Part shown: positions 29,419 through 42,262 of the stretch, one piece after another
How positions within the stretch are numbered: the stretch's first letter is position 1
Layout of the letters: every line of letters begins with the position of its first letter
NCBI RefSeq assembly: GCF_039602135.1
Contig: NZ_CP125942.1
Location: forward strand, 1,116,001-1,180,000
Source of the DNA: Glutamicibacter sp. B1
Lineage (GTDB): Bacteria; Actinomycetota; Actinomycetes; Actinomycetales; Micrococcaceae
DNA: 64,000 nucleotides
Reading direction: 5' to 3'
The notes under the pieces: model-generated
Database searches by the model: none
What the model saw: only the letters and a program-made list of their open reading frames with translations
Told to the model about the DNA's origin: nothing
Made by a program: the position numbers and the translations under genes

Positions 29419-30753
29419 ATGGTCACAGTGAGCATGTCTGATACCAAGCAGAACCCCGTGATTGCGGGACAGAGTAACGACGCATCTTTTCCGAACGTCT
29501 GGCAGGAACTGAAGTGGCGCGGCCTCGTGCACGTTTCTACCGATGAGACCGAGCTGGAACGAGCCCTGTCCGAAGAGACTGTGACTTACTATTGCGGGTT
29601 CGATCCGACTGCGCCCTCCCTGCACCTAGGCAATCTCGTGCAGTTGCTGAATATGCGTCGCCTGCAGCTGGCCGGCCACAAGCCACTGGCTCTGGTCGGC
29701 GGTTCCACCGGTCTGATTGGCGATCCACGCCAAACCGCAGAGCGCACCTTGAACACCAAAGAGACCGTGAACGAATGGGTCGCCAAGCTGCAGTCTCAGG
29801 TTTCCCGCTTCCTCTCCGCTGAGGGGGACAACGCAGTGCGCCTGGTGAACAACCTAGATTGGACTCAACAGCTTTCGGCTCTGGATTTCCTGCGCGATGT
29901 TGGCAAGTACTTCCGTGTGGGCACCATGGTCAAGAAGGAGATCGTCGCCGCGCGTCTGAACTCCGACGAAGGCATCAGCTACACCGAGTTCTCCTACCAG
30001 GTGCTTCAGGGCTACGACTTCTTGGAGCTCAACCGTCAGTACGGTTGCACTTTGCAGACCGGCGGTTCGGACCAGTGGGGCAACCTGACCAGTGGCACCG
30101 ATCTGATCCGCAAGGTTCAGGGCAACTCCGTACATGCGTATGGCACCCCGCTGATCACCAACTCGGATGGCACCAAGTTTGGTAAGTCCGAGGGTAATGC
30201 GATTTGGCTGGATGCTGACATGTGCAGCCCGTACACCTTCTACCAGTTCTGGTTGAACACTGCCGATGCCGATGTGATCGACCGCTTGAAGGTCTTCACG
30301 TTCCTGACCCGAGAGCAGATCGCCGAACTGGAGACCGAGGTTGCCGAGCGTCCGTTCAAGCGCGTTGCCCAGCGCACCCTAGCTTGGGAAGTGACTTCCT
30401 TGGTCCACGGTGAGCAGGCGACCGAGCAGGTTATCGCTGCCTCCGCAGCGGTATTCGGCAATGGTGATTTGAGCGCCATCGACCTGCCAACTTTGGAATC
30501 GGTCATTGCTGAATTGCCAACGGCAAAGGTCACCGTCGACGATCTCGGCATCTTGAACGTGCTGCAGTCTTCGGGTCTGAGCAAGTCGCAGTCTGAGGCT
30601 CGACGTACTGTCACCGAGGGTGGCGCCTACGTGAACAACGAAAAAGCTGACGGCATCGACACTGTTCTGAGCGAATCGGATTTCCTGCACGGCCGATACG
30701 CAATCCTGCGTCGCGGTAAGAAGAACATGGCAGTGGTCGAGCTAGCTCAATAG
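29419..30753 (+). CDS. tyrS: Tyrosine-tRNA ligase
   Basis: 444 residues, class I synthetase of the bacterial TyrRS type. The HIGH-like motif PSLHLGNLVQLL, the tyrosine-binding region with YDFLELNRQYGC and GGSDQWGNLTSG, and the KMSKS-like KFGKSEG are present. A C-terminal S4-type RNA-binding domain ends the protein (SQSEARRTVTEGGAYVNNEK). Weak RBS; ATG 29434 is an alternative start five codons in. A strong terminator follows, isolating it from the rRNA operon. Confidence 0.96.
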   Translation: MVTVSMSDTKQNPVIAGQSNDASFPNVWQELKWRGLVHVSTDETELERALSEETVTYYCGFDPTAPSLHLGNLVQLLNMRRLQLAGHKPLALVGGSTGLIGDPRQTAERTLNTKETVNEWVAKLQSQVSRFLSAEGDNAVRLVNNLDWTQQLSALDFLRDVGKYFRVGTMVKKEIVAARLNSDEGISYTEFSYQVLQGYDFLELNRQYGCTLQTGGSDQWGNLTSGTDLIRKVQGNSVHAYGTPLITNSDGTKFGKSEGNAIWLDADMCSPYTFYQFWLNTADADVIDRLKVFTFLTREQIAELETEVAERPFKRVAQRTLAWEVTSLVHGEQATEQVIAASAAVFGNGDLSAIDLPTLESVIAELPTAKVTVDDLGILNVLQSSGLSKSQSEARRTVTEGGAYVNNEKADGIDTVLSESDFLHGRYAILRRGKKNMAVVELAQ

Positions 30754-30775
30754 CCATAAATACCGACGCACTACA

Positions 30776-30830
30776 CGAAACCACCAAAAAATGTTGTGAA
30801 CCAGCACACTTTTTTGGTGGTTTTGTTGTA
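30776..30830 (+). terminator. Strong terminator of tyrS
   Basis: Perfect 14-bp stem (30778-30791 with 30810-30823, AAACCACCAAAAAA) with T-rich tail TTTTGTTG. Nearly symmetric, so it could also act on the other strand. Confidence 0.9.
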
Positions 30831-30894
30831 TCCGGTAACGAAAACTCCAAGTCACCCACGGAATTAGCCTGAATTTGCGACACGTTTGCCGATT

Positions 30895-31125
30895 TTGCCT
30901 CTGGTGGGAATCCGTGTAAAGTTTTATCTCGCGCCGCTGATCCGGACGGGCCGAAATGGTCTGAAGGAAACAGTGGGGTGAACGAGCTGGAAACGTCGAG
31001 TTGACTTTGGTTGACGCGGTGGTAAGCTTGAAAAGTTGCTCCGGAGCGAAGCAGTCACTGGTTTTGTGGTGGTTGTGGTGTCGAGAGTGTTTGTTGTTTG
31101 AGAACTCAATAGTGTGCCAAGTTTG
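30895..31125 (+). promoter_or_regulatory. rRNA operon promoters and leader
   Basis: Two promoter-like pairs: TTGCCT (30895-30900) with TAAAGT (30917-30922), and TTGACT (31001-31006) with TAAGCT (31023-31028), both with 16-bp spacing. Downstream, around 31090-31125, the leader contains TTGAGAACTCAATAGTGTG, a sequence typical of Micrococcaceae/Streptomyces rrn leaders that is linked to antitermination or processing. The 370 bp to the 16S gene hold no ORF. Confidence 0.7.
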
Positions 31126-31273
31126 TTGATACCGAATTATTTTTATTTGGTGAATACATAACATTTGCTTGAGGCATTACACCCCCGTGTAGTGTTCTTG
31201 AGTGTTTTTTATTCGCCAGGATTTTTTCATTGATTCTCCCTTATTTTCCGAGGGGTTTCGGTGGCTTTTTGTT

Positions 31274-36536
<5,263 letters not shown>

Positions 36537-36688
36537 ACAACTATAAAACAATAATTTGCTAGCAAAGTTAGTATGCTGTTCGCGTTCACTATGCGGTTAC
36601 GAGACAACAACCTCGAACCATAAAAACATGAGATAAGTTTTAACACCGGAAACATGACCAAGAGTAATGGTTTGTGTGCTTCGTGATT

Positions 36689-36807
36689 GTTACGGCGGTC
36701 ATAGCGTGGGGGAAACGCCCGGTCCCATACCGAACCCGGAAGCTAAGGCCCATTGCGCCGATGGTACTGCACTCGTGAGGGTGTGGGAGAGTAGGTCACC
36801 GCCGGAC
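36689..36807 (+). rRNA. rrf: 5S ribosomal RNA
   Basis: About 119 nt, from TTACGGCGGTCATAGCG to GTAGGTCACCGCCGGA. Contains the canonical CCCATACCGAACCCGGAAG loop. Last gene of the rRNA operon. Confidence 0.96.
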
Positions 36808-36827
36808 TTAACCTAAAGAATATGGTT

Positions 36828-36870
36828 TGAGGCCCTGGACACTATGGTGTTCAGGGCCTCACCTGTTTAA
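36828..36870 (+). terminator. rRNA operon terminator
   Basis: 15-bp stem with one G-T wobble (36828-36842 with 36847-36861, core TGAGGCCCTG), 4-nt loop, followed by CCTGTTT. Confidence 0.85.
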
Positions 36871-37142
36871 CCACACGGCCGACCAGTTTACGTATGCTTG
36901 CCGTAGCACAGGCAGGAATGCTTTAGTGATCTCTGATCGCTCGAAGAGTATGCCTGCGGCCCGACATTATTGAGTGTCTTACCACATTGGGCTCTTTCCT
37001 CTATGGTATATGTCTTTACTCCCGTAGAATTAAGACCAGTTACACGTGCCGTTGGAGCACGCTTATTTGTTAATAGTGAAGTGCATTGCGCAAGCGATCA
37101 CGAAGGTTGCGGTATTGAGATTGCCGCTGAAGGAGACATTAA
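36871..37142 (+). other. Intergenic region upstream of the repeat/TPR gene
   Basis: About 270 bp without a plausible gene. It should hold the promoter of the downstream gene, but no clear -35/-10 pair stands out. A good RBS (GAAGGAG) lies at 37129-37135, 7 nt before ATG 37143. Confidence 0.5.
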
Positions 37143-39026
37143 ATGTCTAACGATTTCCGCCGTAGTTCAGACAATGGACGAGGCGACTTCCGGAACTCAG
37201 ATTCAAACCGCAACAATTCCCGCGATGGCTTTAAGCGTCGCGACGATCGGGGCGACTTTAAGCGCAACGATGAGCGTGGTGGCTTCAAGCGCAATGATGA
37301 TCGCGGTAACTTCCGCAATGACCGTCGCGATGACAACCGCGGTGGCTTTAAGCGCAATGATGAAAACCGTGGTGGCTTCCGCCAAGACCGCGATGACAAC
37401 CGTGGCGGGTTCAAGCGCAATGACGACCGCGGTAACTTCCGTAATGACCGTCGCGATGACAACCGCGGTGGGTTCAAGCGTAACGATGATCGTGGCAACT
37501 TCCGTAATGATCGCCGCGATGACAACCGTGGTGGCTTCCGCCAAGACCGCGACGATAACCGTGGCGGGTTCAAGCGCAATGACGACCGTGGTAACTTCCG
37601 CAATGACCGTCGCGATGACAACCGCGGTGGGTTCAAGCGCAATGACGATCGTGGTAACTTCCGTAACGACCGTCGTGATGACAACCGTGGCGGCTTCCGC
37701 CAAGACCGCGACGATAACCGTGGCGGGTTCAAGCGCAATGACGACCGTGGCACTTTCCGCAATGATCGCCGCGATGACAACCGCGGTGGGTTCAAGCGCA
37801 ATGACGATCGTGGTAACTTCCGTAACGACCGTCGTGATGACAACCGTGGTAGCTTCAAGCGCAATGACGATCGTGGCAATTTCCGTAACGACCGTCGTGA
37901 TGACAACCGTGGCGGTTTCAAGCGCAATGACGATCGTGGCAATTTCCGTAACGACCGTCGTGATGACAACCGTGGCGGTTTCAAGCGCAATGACGATCGT
38001 CGCGATGATAACCGTGGTGGCTTCAAGCGTAATGATGATCGCGGCAACTTCCGTAAGGATGATCGTTCCAAGGGCGATCGCCCAGCGCGCGGAAAGCGTT
38101 TCGAAGATCCCCGCGCAGGAGAGGCACGCCCTCACAACCCAGGTGATCTGCGCATCTCAAACCGCGCCGATCGTTCGCAGTCCCCAGATATCGATGAAGA
38201 CGTCACCGGTAAGGAACTGGATCGCGTCGCTCGTGCTCAGCTGCGTTACCTGGAAGAACGCTCCGCAAGTTGGGTTGCAAAGCACCTGGTGATGGCCGGT
38301 CGCCTGCTTGAGGAAGATCCAGAACTTGCCTACGAGCACACCTTAGCCGCATCGCGTCGTGGTGGTCGTGTGGCTGTTGTCCGCGAAGCTGTGGGTATTG
38401 CTGCCTATCACGCCGGCAAGTACGCTGATGCGCTACGCGAACTGCGCACTCACCGCCGTATTTCGGGTTCGGATTACAACCTGCCACTGATCGCAGATTC
38501 TCTGCGTGCCCTGGGTCGCCCAGAAAAGGCCATCGAATTGGCGCATGCTGAGGAATCGGCAAACCTTGAACCTGCAGTGAAGGTCGAAATGCAGATCGTG
38601 GCTGCCGGTGCCTATGGCGATCAGGGCAAGCTCAATGAGGCCTTGGCTGAGCTGGAGTCATTGGAGCAGCTGAACTTCAACCGTGCCTTCTCCTTCAGCC
38701 CTCGTTTGTTCACCGCATATGCCGATCTGCTCTCAGCCGCCGGTCGTACCGAAGACGCCAAGCGCTGGAACGCACAGGTAGAAGTCGCGGAACGCGCGTT
38801 GGGCATCGAGCAGGAAACCGAATCATTCATCATGGACTTGGCTCCAGAAATGGATGAAGAGGAAGAAGCTCCTCGTGCCAAAGACCTGATCGAATCCGAT
38901 GAGGACGAAGACCAGGAGCAAGAAGCCGAACAAAACGGTGTCGACGCGGAAGACGGTCTAGCCGAGATCGCTGAATCCGAGGCTGAGGGCGAGCCAGCGC
39001 AGGATGAGGACGACGCCTCGAAGTAA
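37143..39026 (+). CDS. RG-rich tandem-repeat protein with TPR domain and acidic tail
   Basis: 627 residues. Residues about 29-310 are a low-complexity repeat array built of a 21-residue unit (GFKRNDDRGNF followed by RNDRRDDNRG) and an 11-residue unit (GFRQDRDDNRG). Residues about 345-560 are helical tetratricopeptide-like repeats, and the last 65 residues are strongly acidic. This TPR family sits between tyrS and the HAD phosphatase in actinobacteria (Rv1691 position, from memory) but the long RG-rich N-terminus is unusual. It is likely disordered and nucleic-acid binding; location next to the rRNA operon may be coincidence. Clear RBS. Confidence 0.85.
   Translation: MSNDFRRSSDNGRGDFRNSDSNRNNSRDGFKRRDDRGDFKRNDERGGFKRNDDRGNFRNDRRDDNRGGFKRNDENRGGFRQDRDDNRGGFKRNDDRGNFRNDRRDDNRGGFKRNDDRGNFRNDRRDDNRGGFRQDRDDNRGGFKRNDDRGNFRNDRRDDNRGGFKRNDDRGNFRNDRRDDNRGGFRQDRDDNRGGFKRNDDRGTFRNDRRDDNRGGFKRNDDRGNFRNDRRDDNRGSFKRNDDRGNFRNDRRDDNRGGFKRNDDRGNFRNDRRDDNRGGFKRNDDRRDDNRGGFKRNDDRGNFRKDDRSKGDRPARGKRFEDPRAGEARPHNPGDLRISNRADRSQSPDIDEDVTGKELDRVARAQLRYLEERSASWVAKHLVMAGRLLEEDPELAYEHTLAASRRGGRVAVVREAVGIAAYHAGKYADALRELRTHRRISGSDYNLPLIADSLRALGRPEKAIELAHAEESANLEPAVKVEMQIVAAGAYGDQGKLNEALAELESLEQLNFNRAFSFSPRLFTAYADLLSAAGRTEDAKRWNAQVEVAERALGIEQETESFIMDLAPEMDEEEEAPRAKDLIESDEDEDQEQEAEQNGVDAEDGLAEIAESEAEGEPAQDEDDASK
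37227..38070 (+). repeat. Coding tandem repeats, 63-bp and 33-bp units
   Basis: Nine near-complete 63-bp units and three 33-bp units, arranged A, short unit, B-A-A-B-A-A-B-A-A-A-A and a degenerate end, all in the frame of the RG-rich protein. Units differ mostly at third codon positions (for example AATGACGAC against AATGATGAT), so the repeat is old enough to have drifted or is kept by selection on the protein. Confidence 0.9.
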
Positions 39027-39075
39027 GCTGAGGTTGTAACAGCTAATCACTTAAAGAAGTAGGAACCACCACCGA

Positions 39076-40083
39076 ATGCTGATTTCTGGATTTGATGCAG
39101 TCCTCTCCGACCTCGACGGGGTTGTTTACGCTGGCCCAAACGCCATCGACGACGCCGTGGAGTCGCTGAACACCCTGGCAGAAGTGAATGTCACTTTGGC
39201 GTTCATTACCAATAATGCGGGGCGTTCGCCGATGTCAGTGGCGGCGCATTTGCGTCAGCTCGGGGTCAAGACCAGCGCAGAACAGGTGTTTGGTTCAGCA
39301 GATGCGGGTGCCGAAATGCTCGCGCGTGAACTGAATCCAGGCTCCAAGGTATTGGTGGTGGGTTCCCCCTACTTACGTGAATGTATTGCAGTACGCGGGT
39401 TGGAAGTAGTTGAATCGCATACCGACGAACCCGCGGCGGTGATCCAGGGGTTCGACCCAGATATGTCCTGGAAGAACCTGGCCGAGGCCAGTTACGCCAT
39501 TAACCGTGGTGCTGCCTGGGTCGCGACCAATACGGACCTGACGATTCCACGTGCCGAGGGCATTGCCCCGGGTAATGGATCGTTGGTCAACGCGGTCACG
39601 CTGGCCACCGGCGTTGAGCCACGGGTCGCCGGCAAACCGGAATCCTATCTTTTTGCGCGGGCCGCGGATCGACTTGATTCGCATCGTCCGCTGGTGATCG
39701 GCGATCGACTGGACACCGATATCCTCGGTGGATTCCGCGCCGGATTCTCCACCGCTTTGGTGCTCACCGGTGTGGACTCGCCGCGTACCGCACTGGGCGC
39801 TCCCGTAGAACAGCGTCCAAACTATCTCATCAATACGTTGGCCGACCTGTATCGTCCGTACCCGACCATCAAGGTTTTGGGCTACGGGGTGCAGGTAGGT
39901 GAAGCGGTGGCCAAAGTCAGTGATGGTGCCATCGAGGTCTCGGGCAGTGAGTCAGATTTGAACGCCTGGCGTGCAGCATGCCATGCCTGGTGGCTGGCGC
40001 ATCCACGTCAGAGCGGGCATGAACAACCCGAGATCCGCTTTACCGACCGCGGCCTGGACACCCTACGCCGAGTTCGGGGCTAA
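39076..40083 (+). CDS. HAD-IIA family phosphatase (NagD/PGP-like)
   Basis: 335 residues. HAD motif I DLDGVVYAG (nucleophile Asp and acid/base Asp), motif II FITNNAGRS, and the motif III/IV region GKPESYLFARAADRL with VIGDRLDTDILGG. The cap is of the NagD/p-nitrophenylphosphatase type. Rv1692, the mycobacterial counterpart in this position, is described as a glycerol-3-phosphate phosphatase, which is a reasonable guess here. ATG start; AAGAAGTAGGA upstream gives a fair RBS. A small gene follows after 2 nt. Confidence 0.9.
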   Translation: MLISGFDAVLSDLDGVVYAGPNAIDDAVESLNTLAEVNVTLAFITNNAGRSPMSVAAHLRQLGVKTSAEQVFGSADAGAEMLARELNPGSKVLVVGSPYLRECIAVRGLEVVESHTDEPAAVIQGFDPDMSWKNLAEASYAINRGAAWVATNTDLTIPRAEGIAPGNGSLVNAVTLATGVEPRVAGKPESYLFARAADRLDSHRPLVIGDRLDTDILGGFRAGFSTALVLTGVDSPRTALGAPVEQRPNYLINTLADLYRPYPTIKVLGYGVQVGEAVAKVSDGAIEVSGSESDLNAWRAACHAWWLAHPRQSGHEQPEIRFTDRGLDTLRRVRG

Positions 40084-40085
40084 GC

Positions 40086-40259
40086 ATGATGCCACAGTCC
40101 CCACAACCAACGCCCGGTCCACGAGGCATAGACCAGGCGCAGGTGGAACAGGCACTGTCCTCGCTGGCCGAACATGACATCACCGAACATGCAGGCATCT
40201 ACGAACAGTTGCTTCAAGGCCTGCAGCAAGAACTTAACCAGACGGAGCATGGCCGGTGA
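40086..40259 (+). CDS. Small conserved protein between HAD phosphatase and tlyA (57 aa)
   Basis: 57 codons from ATG 40086 to TGA 40257-40259, easily missed because of its length. The protein has a Pro/Gln-rich start (MPQSPQPTPGPRG) and an amphipathic helical remainder (VEQALSSLAEHDITEHAGIY). It begins 2 nt after the phosphatase stop and its stop overlaps the tlyA GTG start, so it is embedded in a coupled operon. M. tuberculosis has a 58-residue hypothetical gene (Rv1693) in exactly this place, as I recall. Function unknown. Confidence 0.8.
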   Translation: MMPQSPQPTPGPRGIDQAQVEQALSSLAEHDITEHAGIYEQLLQGLQQELNQTEHGR

Positions 40260-41044
40260 AACGGCTCGATCAAGAACTAGTTACCCGCGGGTTGGCCCGC
40301 TCACGAACCGAAGCCGCCAAACTCGTCGATGCCGGGCGCGTACTGCTAGCTGGGCAGCCGGTGGCTAAAGTTTCAAAAAAGGTTTCGGACTCCGATCAAC
40401 TAGTTGTTCTGGCCAGCGAAGGCGAAGAATATGTCTCGCGTGCCGGACATAAGCTCGCCGGAGCACTAGATGTTTTTACCACCATCAACCCAACTGGCTT
40501 GCGCTGCCTTGACGCCGGCGCATCGACCGGTGGATTTACCGATGTTTTGCTGCGCCGCGGTGCGCAACACGTAGTGGCAGTCGATGTTGGGCATGGCCAG
40601 CTGGTGCCCGAAATTCGGAATGACCCGCGTGTCTCGGTCCATGAAGGGCTCAACGTCCGATACCTCACGCCCGAAGATATTGGGGGAGTTGTCGACCTGG
40701 TAGTAGCTGATTTGTCCTTTATTTCGCTGCGCTTGGTGATCGATGCCTTGGCCGGCGCCACCAAACCTGGCGGATCCTTGGTGCTGATGGTTAAGCCACA
40801 GTTCGAAGTCGGGCGCGATCACCTGAACCGTACCGGAGTCGTCACCGATCCCGCCTTGCGCCAATCATCGGTCGAAGCGGTCATTTCGAGCGCGCGTGAT
40901 GCGGGGCTGAGCCTGAAAGGTTTGGCACGAAGTCCGTTGCCGGGCCAGGACGGTAACGTGGAATTTTTCCTCTGGTTGCTGGCGGATAAGGATGCACAGC
41001 GGCGCGATGTTCCAGTGATCATGGAGAACGTTGACTATTCTTAG
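40256..41044 (+). CDS. tlyA: TlyA rRNA 2'-O-methyltransferase / hemolysin-like protein
   Basis: 262 residues. An N-terminal S4 RNA-binding domain (RLDQELVTRGLARSRTEAAK) is joined to an RrmJ/FtsJ-like SAM methyltransferase with motif I LDAGASTGGFTDVLL and catalytic-type Lys/Asp residues (DLVVADLSFISLR, MVKPQFEVG). TlyA methylates 16S C1409 and 23S C1920, and its presence makes cells sensitive to capreomycin/viomycin. GTG start overlaps the small upstream gene by 4 nt. Confidence 0.95.
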   Translation: MKRLDQELVTRGLARSRTEAAKLVDAGRVLLAGQPVAKVSKKVSDSDQLVVLASEGEEYVSRAGHKLAGALDVFTTINPTGLRCLDAGASTGGFTDVLLRRGAQHVVAVDVGHGQLVPEIRNDPRVSVHEGLNVRYLTPEDIGGVVDLVVADLSFISLRLVIDALAGATKPGGSLVLMVKPQFEVGRDHLNRTGVVTDPALRQSSVEAVISSARDAGLSLKGLARSPLPGQDGNVEFFLWLLADKDAQRRDVPVIMENVDYS

Positions 41045-41118
41045 AGGTGACGTGCATTAGCCGGGGTCGAACGCCTGGGTCATTTTGCACCTCACGATCC
41101 TGAGAGGGGCCGCCCGCC

Positions 41119-42147
41119 TTGCGCCGAATCCTAGTTTTCACCCACACCGGACGCCAAGAAGCGATTGCCGCGGCCATAGAAACCTGTTCGCTGCTCATCT
41201 CCGCTGGCGCCATTACGGTGATGCGTCGCAAAGATCATGAGGCCATGACCGAAGCGGTTGGCACAGCGATCTCACCGATCGAAATCCTAGGTGAAAACTG
41301 CCAGATCGACGATGTTGATTTGGGTGTGGTGCTCGGGGGAGACGGATCGGTGCTTCGTGCCGCCGAACTGGTCCGCGAAGCCCCACTGCCACTGGTTGGC
41401 GTGAATCTCGGGCATGTAGGTTTCCTTGCCGAAGCTGAACGTAGTGAGCTGGCGGCAACCGTGGACGCGCTGGTCAACCAGACCTATACCGTAGAAGAAC
41501 GAATGACCATCGAGGTCAAAGTTTGGCTCGATAACGTATGTCTTGCTGAAACTTGGGCTCTAAACGAAGCTGCGGTGGAAAAGGCCAATCGTGAGCGCAT
41601 GATCGAAGTGGTGATCGAGGTTGACGGCCGCCCTATTTCGACTTTTGGTTGTGACGGCGTGGTGATGGCAACTCCCACTGGATCAACCGCCTATTCTTTC
41701 TCTGCCGGTGGTCCGGTGGTATGGCCGGATGTGGCGGCCTTGATTATGGTGCCGATCTCCGCTCACGCACTTTTCGCCAAGCCACTAGTGGTTTCTCCTG
41801 ATTCGGTGATGGCCGTGGAAATCCTGACACGTACCGATGCCGGGGCCGTGTTGTGGTGCGATGGGCGACGCACTATTGAGTTACCGCCCGGCGCCCGCGT
41901 GGAGGTCACCCGCAGTAACCATCCAGTGTATTTGGCGCGCCTGAACACCACCCCGTTCTCCGAGCGACTGGTCAATAAGTTCGAATTGCCGATCACCGGT
42001 TGGCGTGGGCCAGCGAAAGAAGATAGTCGTCGACCCGCGACCACTGCCCTTCCCGTGATTGGCCCGGGATTGCAAAGCATCGAGCCTCATCACCGAGACG
42101 AACCGGGAATTCCGATGGTCGCTCGACCTGAAGATAGTTCGGAATAA
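41119..42147 (+). CDS. nadK: NAD kinase
   Basis: 342 residues. Phosphorylates NAD to NADP. GGDGSVLRAAE (ATP/polyphosphate site), NLGHVGFLAE, TPTGSTAYSFSAGGP (NAD-binding loop) and the C-terminal LWCDGRR segment are present. TTG start; GAGAGGGG about 9 nt upstream supports it. 74 nt after tlyA in the tlyA-nadK-recN order typical of actinobacteria. Confidence 0.95.
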   Translation: MRRILVFTHTGRQEAIAAAIETCSLLISAGAITVMRRKDHEAMTEAVGTAISPIEILGENCQIDDVDLGVVLGGDGSVLRAAELVREAPLPLVGVNLGHVGFLAEAERSELAATVDALVNQTYTVEERMTIEVKVWLDNVCLAETWALNEAAVEKANRERMIEVVIEVDGRPISTFGCDGVVMATPTGSTAYSFSAGGPVVWPDVAALIMVPISAHALFAKPLVVSPDSVMAVEILTRTDAGAVLWCDGRRTIELPPGARVEVTRSNHPVYLARLNTTPFSERLVNKFELPITGWRGPAKEDSRRPATTALPVIGPGLQSIEPHHRDEPGIPMVARPEDSSE

Positions 42148-42177
42148 CCGCGTTTCTTCAAAAAAGTTTCCACACAC

Positions 42178-42218
42178 TCGAACATAGTTCCGAAAAATGA
42201 GGTTAGAACACATATACT
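42178..42218 (+). promoter_or_regulatory. SOS box-like LexA site and promoter of recN
   Basis: TCGAACATAGTTCCGA (42178-42193) differs at one position from the actinobacterial LexA consensus TCGAAC-N4-(G/T)TTCGA. A -10-like TATACT (42213-42218) follows, so LexA bound here would cover the -35 region. Confidence 0.75.
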
Positions 42219-42262
42219 AAATTCGCACGGTACGACTTGAACTCGACATTCGGGAGCAGGCA

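Noticed and set aside
37227-38070. CRISPR-like array
   Set aside because: The repeats are contiguous coding units without unique spacers and keep one reading frame.
36970-38292. Long open frames (up to 440 codons) overlapping the RG-repeat gene on both strands
   Set aside because: They result from the 63-bp and 33-bp tandem units being open in all frames; translations are monotonous Thr/Val/Ala or Arg/Ser/Leu repeats with no RBS. The frame starting at 37143 has a good RBS and a conserved TPR part.
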